Shown: positions 1 through 8,222 of the stretch, in pieces
Layout: every line of letters starts with the position of its first letter
Position numbering within the stretch: the stretch's first letter is position 1
Origin: an uncultured Prevotellaceae bacterium
GTDB taxonomy: Bacteria > Bacteroidota > Bacteroidia > Bacteroidales > Bacteroidaceae
Assembly (NCBI GenBank): GCA_947165505.1
Contig: CAMVAT010000003.1
Span: forward strand, 1 to 64,000
Direction: 5' to 3'
Length of the DNA: 64,000 nt
Made by a program: the position numbers and the translations under genes
The notes under the pieces: generated by a model
The model's input: only the letters and a program-made list of their open reading frames with translations
What the model was told of the DNA's origin: nothing
The model's database searches: none

Positions 1-3000
1 TGCCATCACGTCGTTGATGTCGATATCTCCGTCGCCGTTCACGTCGCCCGGGGCAACGCTGGCCATCTCCACGATTTGGGCGAAGTAGTCGCCATATCCG
101 GCGGCCTCGTAGTCGGCCTTCGTGCCAACGGGCACGTAGAGCGTGGCATCGCTGGCGATGTTTTGGAAGGCGGATGCGCTGAATGCCGGCGGTGTGGTGG
201 CGTTGCAATAGACCGATGCCAGCTGCGTGCAGTAGATGAATACCTGATCGCCGATGTTCGTCACGGTCGAGGGGATGGTGACGGTGGTCAGGTTTTGACA
301 CCATCCGAACGTGCCGCTTTCTATCTCTGTGATTCCCTCGGGGAGGGTCACCTCGGTCAAGGAATTACATCTGACGAACGACCATCCGCGGATGGCGGTC
401 AGAGTAGTCGGGAAGGTCACGCTCGTAATGTCACGACTCATGAAAGCACCCGAGGCAATCTCTTTCACAGTGTATTCTTCGCCCTCGTATGTCACGGTCG
501 CGGGGATGGTGATGTCGCCCGAGTAATCGCCTGCGAGTACTATAGCCTGACCAGAGCTGGGGTTGAGGCTATAGTGGATGCCGTCGATGGTCACATCAAC
601 GCCCGACTCCAAAATCTGTCCGAAATTTTGCCAGTAGGGGGCTGCCTCATAGGCGGGCTTGGTGCCGGCGGGCACGTAGAGCGTGGCGTCGGCTACATTT
701 TGGAACGCCTTTTCGTCGATGCGGGGAGGAGTAGTGGCCTCGCACCGCACGGTCTTCAGGTTGTCGCAGAAACCGAATACGCCATAGCCCAGAGTATCCA
801 GCTGCTCGGGCAGGGTGATGTCTGTCAGGCTGACGCAATCCGAGAAAGCCAGTCGGTCTATGCTGGTCAGGCTCTGGGGCAGGGCCACGCTGGAGAGGTC
901 GGCGCAATTACTGAAACACCCTATTCCTAAGCTTACCACACCCTCGGGTATCGTGATGCTCGTCAGTCCAGAGCACCTAGAAAATGCCTTATAGCCAATG
1001 CTTGTCACGTCGGTTGGAATGACCGTGTTGACGCAACCGGCCACCAGCGTATTCGTCGAGGTGTGGATGATGGCATTGCAACCGCCTCTCGAGTCGTAAT
1101 TCGGATTGTCGTCGCTCACAGTGATACTTGTCAGTCCGCTGCATTCGGCAAAGGCACCTTCGCCAATGCTCGATACAGATGCGGGGATGGTGATCTCCGT
1201 CACCCCCAAGCATCCCAAGAAGGCATTTTCGCCGATGCTGTTGATGGTTTCAGGAATGTAGATGTACGTCAGGCCCGTACAACCTCTGAAAGCCGTTGGC
1301 ACGATGCTGGTGGCGCCACTCAGGTCAACCCACGTCAGTCCAGTGCAACCGGCGAAGATGCCATTGCCGATACTCGATGCGGTACTGGGGTAGAGGATGA
1401 ATGTCAGGCCTGTGCATTCCCTGAACGCATCTTCGCCGATGCTGTTGACCGTTTCAGGGATGGTGAGGCTCGTCAGGCCCGTGCATCCATAGAATGCTCT
1501 TAAGCCGATGTCGCTCAGGTTTTCAGGGAGTCTGATGCTCGTCAGGCCCGTGCAATTCATGAACGCTCTTCCATCGATGGTGGTGATGCTCTGAGGCAGC
1601 GTGATGCCCGTCAGGTTGGTGCAATTCAAGAAAGCTCTATCTCCGATGGCCGTCACGGTATATTCTTGTCCTTCGTATGTGGTGGTCGGGGGGACGGTGA
1701 TGATGCCAGCATAGTTGGCCCGGATCACTGTCGCCGTCATGTTTTCGTTGTCGTAGCTGTATTGCAGGTCGATCATCTCCACAATCTTCCAGAAGTCTTT
1801 CCAGTAGGTGGCAGCCTCGTAGTCGGCCTTCGTGCCCGCGGGCACGATGAGCGTGGCGTTGACGACGGGAGAGAAGGGGTTCGTTTCGCCGGCAAGGGCA
1901 GGCGGCGTGGTGGCGAGGCAAGTGACCGTTCTCAGGCTGGGGCAATTATGGAATGCCAACTCTCCGATGCTCGTCACCGACTCCGGGATGGTGACGCTTG
2001 TAAGGCTGGTGCAGCCATAGAATGCCCCCTCGGCCACGGTGGTGGCGTAGGGAGAGAGCTTCACGCTGGTCACCTGACTCCCAGTGAATCCCCAGGGCAC
2101 AATGCCTGTGATGGTGTATTCCTGCGTTTGATAGCCGTCGAAGACATTGATCTTACCACTTGAGAAGTCGAGCGTTTGGCCGCTATCACCGCCGTTCTGG
2201 GCTTGCGCTGTATAGTCGTCGCCCAGCACATACCTGCCCCCTGTAAAGTCAGAGAATTCTAGAGTCTCATAGTCTTTCCATACGTCTGCGTTCTGATAAG
2301 AAGAGAGCACTTCAGGGAATACGTGAATATATTGTGTGCCATAATTATACCTATCATCTATCGAGAACGAGGTGGATGTGATGGTAGGCGGTATGGAGGC
2401 ATGTATGTAGAAATTTGTGATCGGTAAACCAGCAAACGCCCTGTCGCCGATGCTCTCGATGGTGCCCGGGAGCGCCACGGTCCATAGATTCGTGCAGCCG
2501 GCGAAGGCGTTGTCGCCGATGGCTGTCACTGTGTAGTCGTTGCCGTCGGGTCCTGATAATGTCTCGGGGATGGCTACAGAGACCATGCTGGCGATGTCGT
2601 AGTAGTAGCCGATCGCCGTGGCCGTGAGGTTGGTGTTCAGCTGATACGTGACGCCATCGCGGTCAAGTGTGAGGGGCGGCAACGCTATCCATGAGAAGTC
2701 ATCGATATAGAGGGTGGCCTTGGCCGTGCCCTTGTTGCGGATGGTGATGGTGATGGTCTTCATGCCGGCATCGAGCATGGCCTGCGTCACGGTGCCTGTC
2801 ATTCTGTGGCACGTCCATCCGCCGGTGACAGAGAAGTTCTGTTTTTTGATGTTGTTATCTATGATGTTATTGGCCGTTTTTCCGATGCCGTCGGTGAGCA
2901 TGTATCCGATATCAATGCCAGTTCCGGCCTTGGTATAGAACTGGAAGGTGAACCGCCCGCCCAGTGTCCAAGTGTGCTGCGGGGTGACATAAATGCAATC

Positions 3001-3261
3001 GTAATACTCGCTGTTAGAGGACATAAACGAAGGCACCGGTATCTCCAGACCGTTGCCCGACCGGCCCACGCCGCTCTTGATGAGGTCGGTGGGGAATGCC
3101 TGTGAGCCGCTCTCGGTGTTGACGCCCACCCTGTATTGAGTCAGGTCGGCGGCGGCGGTGCTTGTGAAGCCGCCGTTGTTGAGCAGATGTGTCTCTTGCG
3201 CCATGAGTCCGAGCGGGACAGCCAGCGCAAAGAACAGCAGTGTTAGTAGTCTGGTTTTCAT
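1..3261 (-). CDS. BspA-like leucine-rich repeat surface protein with CBM-like N-terminus (3' end beyond window)
   Basis: Reading the minus strand from the ATG at 3261 gives 1087 open codons running off the left edge, so the C-terminus is missing. Residues 1-21 are a signal peptide (MKTRLLTLLFFALAVPLGL, then MAQ). Residues about 22-210 look like a jelly-roll carbohydrate-binding module of the CBM4/9 type (starts LLNNGGF, ends LYIDDFSW). Several blocks of BspA/LRR_5 repeats follow, with the pattern LTSITIPxxVxSIGxxAFxxC, separated by linkers such as TLIVPAGTKADYEAA. The last visible residues (GDVNGDGDIDINDVMA) are a dockerin-like EF-hand. Family knowledge: BspA proteins are secreted adhesins, and in Bacteroidales many leave by the type IX system; porQ is in this window. 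Glycan binding and T9SS export are inference, because the C-terminal sorting domain is not visible. Confidence 0.9.
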   Translation of the reverse strand, partial: MKTRLLTLLFFALAVPLGLMAQETHLLNNGGFTSTAAADLTQYRVGVNTESGSQAFPTDLIKSGVGRSGNGLEIPVPSFMSSNSEYYDCIYVTPQHTWTLGGRFTFQFYTKAGTGIDIGYMLTDGIGKTANNIIDNNIKKQNFSVTGGWTCHRMTGTVTQAMLDAGMKTITITIRNKGTAKATLYIDDFSWIALPPLTLDRDGVTYQLNTNLTATAIGYYYDIASMVSVAIPETLSGPDGNDYTVTAIGDNAFAGCTNLWTVALPGTIESIGDRAFAGLPITNFYIHASIPPTITSTSFSIDDRYNYGTQYIHVFPEVLSSYQNADVWKDYETLEFSDFTGGRYVLGDDYTAQAQNGGDSGQTLDFSSGKINVFDGYQTQEYTITGIVPWGFTGSQVTSVKLSPYATTVAEGAFYGCTSLTSVTIPESVTSIGELAFHNCPSLRTVTCLATTPPALAGETNPFSPVVNATLIVPAGTKADYEAATYWKDFWKIVEMIDLQYSYDNENMTATVIRANYAGIITVPPTTTYEGQEYTVTAIGDRAFLNCTNLTGITLPQSITTIDGRAFMNCTGLTSIRLPENLSDIGLRAFYGCTGLTSLTIPETVNSIGEDAFRECTGLTFILYPSTASSIGNGIFAGCTGLTWVDLSGATSIVPTAFRGCTGLTYIYIPETINSIGENAFLGCLGVTEITIPASVSSIGEGAFAECSGLTSITVSDDNPNYDSRGGCNAIIHTSTNTLVAGCVNTVIPTDVTSIGYKAFSRCSGLTSITIPEGVVSLGIGCFSNCADLSSVALPQSLTSIDRLAFSDCVSLTDITLPEQLDTLGYGVFGFCDNLKTVRCEATTPPRIDEKAFQNVADATLYVPAGTKPAYEAAPYWQNFGQILESGVDVTIDGIHYSLNPSSGQAIVLAGDYSGDITIPATVTYEGEEYTVKEIASGAFMSRDITSVTFPTTLTAIRGWSFVRCNSLTEVTLPEGITEIESGTFGWCQNLTTVTIPSTVTNIGDQVFIYCTQLASVYCNATTPPAFSASAFQNIASDATLYVPVGTKADYEAAGYGDYFAQIVEMASVAPGDVNGDGDIDINDVMA

Positions 3262-3388
3262 CGTCTTTTCTTTTAAATATAAAATGTTCATTTAGTGGTA
3301 ATTGGGCTTTTAGGGCCTTTTGCAGAGGTAGTTAGTTGCAATATAATATTCATGTGACTATATCAGCTAATGTGAATATGTCAGTGTG

Positions 3389-3396
3389 CAAAGTTA
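3389..3396 (-). promoter_or_regulatory. -7 element upstream of the BspA-like gene
   Basis: CAAAGTTA reads TAACTTTG on the minus strand, matching the Bacteroidetes -7 consensus TAnnTTTG. It lies about 128 bases before the BspA-like start codon, implying a leader of over 100 nt. No clear -33 TTTG is visible at the usual spacing. Confidence 0.45.
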
Positions 3397-3439
3397 AACA
3401 ATATATTTTAAAATCGCCAAGTTTTTATTGGAAAAAATC

Positions 3440-3563
3440 ATTTTTCTTTTGCTTTCCACTCGTTTTTTTTGTAACTTTGGCTTTGCCGAAGTTACTGGCA
3501 CTCGGGAAAGCAAAAGAAATAACTATTTTTCTTTTGCTTTCCACTCGTTTTTTTGTAACTTTG
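3440..3563 (+). promoter_or_regulatory. Tandem duplicated promoter with an inverted segment, upstream of the alcohol dehydrogenase
   Basis: A 39-40 base block occurs twice in direct orientation, at 3440-3479 and 3525-3563. Each copy carries TTTTG, the spacer CTTTCCACTCG plus a T-run, and TAACTTTG. In the second copy TTTG (3533-3536) and TAACTTTG (3556-3563) are 19 bases apart, an ideal Bacteroidetes promoter. Between the copies, GAAAGCAAAAGAAA (about 3506-3519) is the inverse of the first copy's TTTCTTTTGCTTTC, and GTAACTT/AAGTTAC (3471-3495) forms a short hairpin. The downstream copy probably drives the gene at 3637. Confidence 0.6.
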
Positions 3564-3636
3564 CAGCGTATTGGCGAAAAATCGCTGCTGAAGGACAAAT
3601 AACCTGTTGAAAAAACATCAAAAATACGATAACATC

Positions 3637-4830
3637 ATGAAAGATTTCAATTTCTATGCCCCCACCCAGGTGGTGTTCGGGCGCACCGCAGAAGAGCAAG
3701 TGGCAGCTTTGGTCAAGAAATACGGCGGCACCAAGGTGCTGATACACTATGGCGGCGGCAGCGCAAGGCGGTCGGGACTGCTCGACAAGGTCTATGGCCT
3801 GCTTGCCGAGGCCGGCATCGCCTATGTGGAACTGGGCGGCGTGGTGCCCAACCCCAGACTCTCGCTGGTGCGTCAGGGCATCGACCTGTGCCGGCGCGAG
3901 GGCGTCGATTTCATCCTCGCCGTGGGCGGGGGCAGCGTCATCGACTCGGCCAAGGCCATCGGCTACGGCGTGCCCTACGACGGCGACGTGTGGGACTTCT
4001 GGATGCAGCGCGCTCGGCCCCAGGCCTGCCTGCCCATCGGCGTGATGCTCACCATCCCCGCAGCTGGCAGCGAGATGAGCAACTCGTGTGTGATCACCAA
4101 CGAAGACGGAGACCTGAAGAAAGGTGTGAACAGCGACCTGTGCCGCTGCCGCTTCTGCATCATGAACCCCGAGCGCACCTTCACGCTGCCGCCCTACCAG
4201 ACAGCCGCCGGAGCCACCGACATCATGATGCACACCATGGAGCGCTACTTCACCCAGCACACCGACATGACACTGACCGACGCTATCAGCGAGGCCCTGC
4301 TCCGGACGGTGAAGGACAGCGTGTTTGAGGTGCTGCGCCATCCGGAGGACTACCGCCACCGGGCGCAGATTATGTGGGCGGGAAGCCTCTCGCACAACGA
4401 CCTGACGGAGTGCGGCACCTGCAAGGACTTCGCCACACACCGCATCGAGCATGAGCTGAGTGCCATGTTCGACGTGACCCACGGTGCCGGACTCTCCGCC
4501 CTCTGGGGCAGTTGGGCCCGCTACGTGATGTCGGAGAACGTGAGCCGCTTCGTGCAGTTCGCCGTCAACGTGATGGGCGTGGAGAACGACTTCGCCGACC
4601 CGCAGCGCACCGCCGAGAAGGGCATCGAGGCCATCGAGCGCTTCTACCACGCCATCGGCATGCCCGTGAACATCCCCGAGCTGCTGGGCCGCCCCGCCAC
4701 CGACGACGAGATCCTGGAGATGGCCCGCAAGTGCTGCCAAGACGGCAAGATCACACAGGGCAACTTCAAGGTGCTCAATCAGACCGACGTAGAAGCCATC
4801 TACCGCATGGCGAATGGGGTTAAGGTTTAG
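3637..4830 (+). CDS. Iron-containing alcohol dehydrogenase (NAD(P)H-dependent butanol dehydrogenase type)
   Basis: A 397-residue protein of the iron-dependent alcohol dehydrogenase family, interconverting aldehydes or ketones and alcohols in the cytoplasm. The nucleotide-binding motif GGGSVIDSAKAIG lies near residue 90. The metal ligands expected for the family are visible: D195 and H199 (GATDIMMHTMER), H268 (THRIEHE) and H282 (DVTHGAG). The N-terminal pattern (FYAPTQVVFG, HYGGGSARRSG) places it with the butanol-dehydrogenase/YqhD subgroup. I chose the ATG at 3637; an in-frame TTG at 3607 is the alternative. The gene stands alone behind a strong promoter and is followed by repeat-rich DNA. 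The physiological substrate cannot be read from sequence. Confidence 0.93.
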   Translation: MKDFNFYAPTQVVFGRTAEEQVAALVKKYGGTKVLIHYGGGSARRSGLLDKVYGLLAEAGIAYVELGGVVPNPRLSLVRQGIDLCRREGVDFILAVGGGSVIDSAKAIGYGVPYDGDVWDFWMQRARPQACLPIGVMLTIPAAGSEMSNSCVITNEDGDLKKGVNSDLCRCRFCIMNPERTFTLPPYQTAAGATDIMMHTMERYFTQHTDMTLTDAISEALLRTVKDSVFEVLRHPEDYRHRAQIMWAGSLSHNDLTECGTCKDFATHRIEHELSAMFDVTHGAGLSALWGSWARYVMSENVSRFVQFAVNVMGVENDFADPQRTAEKGIEAIERFYHAIGMPVNIPELLGRPATDDEILEMARKCCQDGKITQGNFKVLNQTDVEAIYRMANGVKV

Positions 4831-4932
4831 GGTTTAGGGTTGAGGGTTTAGGGCTTAGGGTTTAGGGTTTAAGGTTTAAGGTTTGAGTGTTGATGGTTGA
4901 GTGTTGATGGTTGAGTGTTGATGGTTGAGAGG
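4831..4932 (+). repeat. Low-complexity tandem repeats (TTTAGGG-like, then GAGTGTTGATGGTT x3)
   Basis: Directly behind the dehydrogenase stop, degenerate GTTTAGGG/GGTTTAAG units run from about 4831 to 4883. They are followed by three exact copies of a 14-base unit, GAGTGTTGATGGTT. There is no coding potential. Similar simple tracts occur in other intergenic regions of this window. Confidence 0.8.
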
Positions 4933-4952
4933 CACTAACATCGTGCTGGGAA

Positions 4953-5027
4953 GTAGGGACAGGGCGTGCCCTGTCCGCAAGCAAGAAAACACCACCTCAT
5001 GGCGGACAGGGCACGCCCTGTCCCTAC
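4953..5027. repeat. Dispersed palindromic repeat, copy 1 (GTAGGGACAGGGCGTGCC family)
   Basis: Begins GTAGGGACAGGGCGTGCC and ends with its exact inverse GGCACGCCCTGTCCCTAC, so the ~75-base element can fold on a ~24-bp stem around a variable core. Each arm is itself palindromic (GGGCGTGCCC). Three further copies occur at 16497, 17897 and 22255, all intergenic. It resembles a REP- or MITE-like non-autonomous repeat; mobility is not shown here. Confidence 0.85.
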
Positions 5028-5082
5028 TTGCGTGGCAAGGTAATCTCCGGCCTCCTGCTCCAATGCATACCTCTCTCCTTGG

Positions 5083-5227
5083 ACACACGCCCCCCAGCCC
5101 CCTCTAACTTAGAGGGGGAGCCGGATTACCTGACCAATAGAGCCTCCCATTAGCGACACCCAAATGGAAGAGTAACTTCCTTCCCCCTCTAAGTTAGAGG
5201 GGGTGCTCGTAGGGCGGGGGCGTGTGT
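5083..5227. repeat. MITE-like element with terminal inverted repeats
   Basis: The left end ACACACGCCCCC (5083) is inverted at the right end (GGGGGCGTGTGT, ending 5227). Just inside each end lies a 21-base palindrome, CCCCCTCTAA-TTAGAGGGGG with C or G at the centre (5098-5118 and 5183-5203). The core has no open reading frame. The roughly 145-base size, long terminal inverted repeats and lack of coding fit a MITE. I saw no clear target-site duplication. Confidence 0.65.
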
Positions 5228-5284
5228 AGGAACATAGAACAATCCCCATGTAATGACGCATCAATGCGCTAAAATATATTGAGA

Positions 5285-8200
5285 ATGAAAACAGAGAAGC
5301 AAATGGCTGCCGCCGCGGCGGAATTCGCTGAGCGCTGGGCAGGCCGCGGCTATGAGAAGGGCGACAGTCAGGTGTTCTGGACCGAACTCCTGACCGAGGT
5401 CTTTGGCGTAGAGAACCCCAGCGGATTTGTGCGTTATGAAGAGCAAGTGAAGGTGGATAAGACCAACTTCATCGATGCCCACATCCCCGCCACCCGCGTG
5501 CTGATAGAGCAGAAGAGCCTGGGCAAGGACCTGCGCAAGGGTATCGTGCAGAGCGACGGCTCGCTGCTCAACCCCTTCCAACAGGCCAAGCGCTATGTGG
5601 CCAACATGCCGCTGTCGGAGCACCCGCGATGGATTGTGACGTGCAACTTCGCCGAGTTCCTGGTCTATGACATGGAACGCCCCAACGGCGAACCCGAACA
5701 GATTCTGTTAGAAAATTTGGGAAGGGAATACTACCGGCTGCAGTTTCTCGTCAATGAAAGAAGCGAGCACATCACCCGTGAGATGGAAGTGTCGATGAAG
5801 GCGGGCGAGATCGTGGGGCGTATCTACGACGCGCTGTTAGCTCAGTACGACGACACCTCGGGCGAAGCCCTCCGCTGGCTCAATATCCTCTGTGTGCGCC
5901 TCGTGTTCTGTCTATATGCCGAGGATGCCGGCGTGTTCGGCCACGACCAGTTTCACGACTATCTGGCGCATTATGATGCCGATGACCTGCGCAATGCCCT
6001 GATACGGCTTTTCGATGTGCTCAACACACCGCCAGAAAGGCGTAGTCGCTATCTGAAAGACGACCTCAAGTCCTTCCCCTATACCAACGGCGGCCTGTTT
6101 GCCGAGGAGATAGAAATACCCCAGTTCACCGAAGAGTTGCGTGCCACGCTCCTGCAAAACGCCTCGCTCGACTTCGACTGGAGCGAGATATCGCCCACCA
6201 TCTTCGGGGCCGTGTTCGAGAGCACGCTCAATCCAGAGACACGCCGCACCGGGGGCATGCACTACACATCGATAGAAAACATTCATAAAGCCATCGACCC
6301 GCTGCTTCTCAACGACCTGCGGCGTGAACTAGACGAGATATTAGAGGAGCCGGTAGTGAAGAAACGGGCTAAGCGGCTCGACGCCTTTCAGGACAAGCTC
6401 GCTTCGCTTACTTTTCTCGACCCCGCCTGCGGCTCTGGCAATTTCCTGACAGAGACCTACCTGTCGCTGCGCCGGCTTGAGAACGAGGTGATACGTGAGC
6501 GCCACCATGGTCAGACGTTTCTCGGATTCGACGAGGCCAACCCCGTGAAGGTGAGCATCAACCAGTTTTACGGCATTGAGATCAACGACTTCGCCGTCAC
6601 CGTAGCCACCACAGCGCTGTGGATCAGCGAGTCGCAGATGCTCTGTGAGACCGAGCGCATCATACGGCGAGACATCGACTTCCTGCCGCTGAAATCATAC
6701 AGTAATATCCGCGAGGGCAATGCACTGAGGATGGAGTGGGATGTGATGGAGCTCTCAGCAGACATACCCACCATCCATGCCAGAAACACCTACGTGGTAT
6801 TCGACCCGGAGCCGGATGTGGTCAACGAACCCGTGGCACTCTTTGATGAAGTGAATCTCATCACCAACAGGATGGGCAGCGGGCCAAAACCACCGAAAAG
6901 GGTCAGCGTATACTACGATTATATCATTGGTAACCCGCCGTTTGTGGGATATGCCTATCAGTCTAAGGAGCAAAAGGAAGACCTTGCATACGCTTGTCCT
7001 GACAGTGGCAAAAATATCGACTATGTGGCTGGTTGGTACCATAAGGCAGCACGGCTAATAACAAACAACAATACTCGTGCAGTTTTTGTTTCGACCAATA
7101 GCATCACTCAAGGTGAGCAAGTCGCATCCGTTTGGAAAAAACTGTTAGTGCAGTACGGACTGCATATCGACTTTGCATACCGTACTTTCCAATGGGACAG
7201 TGAATCTACACTCAAGGCACACGTGCACTGTGTCATCATCGGTTTCAGCAGCCAACAAACAAAAAGCGACAAACCGAGTGTGATTTACGATGGTGAGCGA
7301 ACAATAGTGGCAGCCAACATCAGCCCCTATTTAATCAATGCTCCTACGGTGTTTATCGACAAGAGGAAGAAACCATTATGTGATGTGCCTGAAATGTCAA
7401 AGGGTAGCAGTCCGGTAGATGGGGGAAATCTGATTATTGAATCTTCGGATTACGATGATTTTGTCAAACGTGAACCAGATGCCCAAAAGTTTATACGTAG
7501 GTTTGTTGGGGCGAAGGAATTCCTTCATGGCCAGCCTCGCTATTGTCTCTGGCTTATCGGAGCGTCACCAAAAGAACTGTCACAAATGCCTCATGTGCGT
7601 GAACGGTTGGCCAAGACACGTGATTTCAGATTGGCCAGTCCAAAGGCGTCCACACGGCGGTTTGCGGATTTCCCTGCTCGCTTTATGGAAATGAGACAGC
7701 CCGACAGCCGTTATATTATCGTGCCGAGAGTGTCGTCTGAAAACAGGCGATATGTTCCCATGGGATATATGGACAAAGATGTCATCTGTAGCGATTCTAA
7801 CATCACGCTTCCCAATGCCACGCTCTACCATTTCGGCATTCTTGAAAGCAATGTGCACATGGCTTGGATGCGTGTGGTGTGTGGCCGGCTAAAAAGTGAT
7901 TACCGCTATAGTAATGACATCGTTTATAACAACTTCCCCTGGCCTGAGCCCACAGAAGGCCAGAAAGCGAAAATTGAGCAGACCGCGCAGGCCATCCTCG
8001 ACGCGCGCGCCTGTTATCCTGACTCGTCGTTGGCCGACCTCTATGATGAACTGACTATGCCGTCAGAGTTAAGAAAAGCCCATCAAGACAATGACCGTGC
8101 CGTGATGGCAGCCTACGGATTCGACGTGAAAGAGATGACCGAAAGCCAGTGCGTGGCAGCACTCTTTACATTGTATCAAAAACTGACGGCAAACCATTGA
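5285..8200 (+). CDS. MmeI-like type IIL restriction-modification enzyme (endonuclease and adenine methyltransferase in one chain)
   Basis: A 971-residue single-chain restriction-modification protein. In order: an N-terminal endonuclease segment with a PD-(D/E)XK-type motif D64...E75-Q-K77 (DAHIPATRVLIEQK); a helical region; a class I SAM methyltransferase core with motif I LDPACGSGNFL (378-388) and motif IV NPPF (N550-F553), typical of adenine N6 enzymes; a target-recognition region; and a C-terminal MmeI-type tail (FPWPEPTEGQKAKIEQ). In the MmeI family one recognition domain serves cutting and methylation, giving hemimethylated products. Both active sites look intact. Start is ATG 5285; a TTG two codons upstream is possible. 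The segment around 6950-7900 is visibly more A+T-rich than the rest, suggesting an exchanged recognition domain. No separate S, M or R gene adjoins it. Confidence 0.88.
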   Translation: MKTEKQMAAAAAEFAERWAGRGYEKGDSQVFWTELLTEVFGVENPSGFVRYEEQVKVDKTNFIDAHIPATRVLIEQKSLGKDLRKGIVQSDGSLLNPFQQAKRYVANMPLSEHPRWIVTCNFAEFLVYDMERPNGEPEQILLENLGREYYRLQFLVNERSEHITREMEVSMKAGEIVGRIYDALLAQYDDTSGEALRWLNILCVRLVFCLYAEDAGVFGHDQFHDYLAHYDADDLRNALIRLFDVLNTPPERRSRYLKDDLKSFPYTNGGLFAEEIEIPQFTEELRATLLQNASLDFDWSEISPTIFGAVFESTLNPETRRTGGMHYTSIENIHKAIDPLLLNDLRRELDEILEEPVVKKRAKRLDAFQDKLASLTFLDPACGSGNFLTETYLSLRRLENEVIRERHHGQTFLGFDEANPVKVSINQFYGIEINDFAVTVATTALWISESQMLCETERIIRRDIDFLPLKSYSNIREGNALRMEWDVMELSADIPTIHARNTYVVFDPEPDVVNEPVALFDEVNLITNRMGSGPKPPKRVSVYYDYIIGNPPFVGYAYQSKEQKEDLAYACPDSGKNIDYVAGWYHKAARLITNNNTRAVFVSTNSITQGEQVASVWKKLLVQYGLHIDFAYRTFQWDSESTLKAHVHCVIIGFSSQQTKSDKPSVIYDGERTIVAANISPYLINAPTVFIDKRKKPLCDVPEMSKGSSPVDGGNLIIESSDYDDFVKREPDAQKFIRRFVGAKEFLHGQPRYCLWLIGASPKELSQMPHVRERLAKTRDFRLASPKASTRRFADFPARFMEMRQPDSRYIIVPRVSSENRRYVPMGYMDKDVICSDSNITLPNATLYHFGILESNVHMAWMRVVCGRLKSDYRYSNDIVYNNFPWPEPTEGQKAKIEQTAQAILDARACYPDSSLADLYDELTMPSELRKAHQDNDRAVMAAYGFDVKEMTESQCVAALFTLYQKLTANH

Positions 8201-8222
8201 ACACGTAATTCGCATTCCACCA

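Noticed and set aside
3523..4740. 405-codon antisense open frame over the alcohol dehydrogenase
   Set aside because: Mirror frame of a gene with intact metal-binding and nucleotide-binding motifs.
4884..4928. CRISPR-like direct repeats (GAGTGTTGATGGTT x3)
   Set aside because: Repeats abut without spacers and no cas genes are present; simple tandem repeat.
4925..5107. Short open frames across the palindromic repeat that translate to CRDRACPVR/GHALSLL-like peptides
   Set aside because: These are translations of the GTAGGGACAGGG element; the same peptide appears at every repeat copy.
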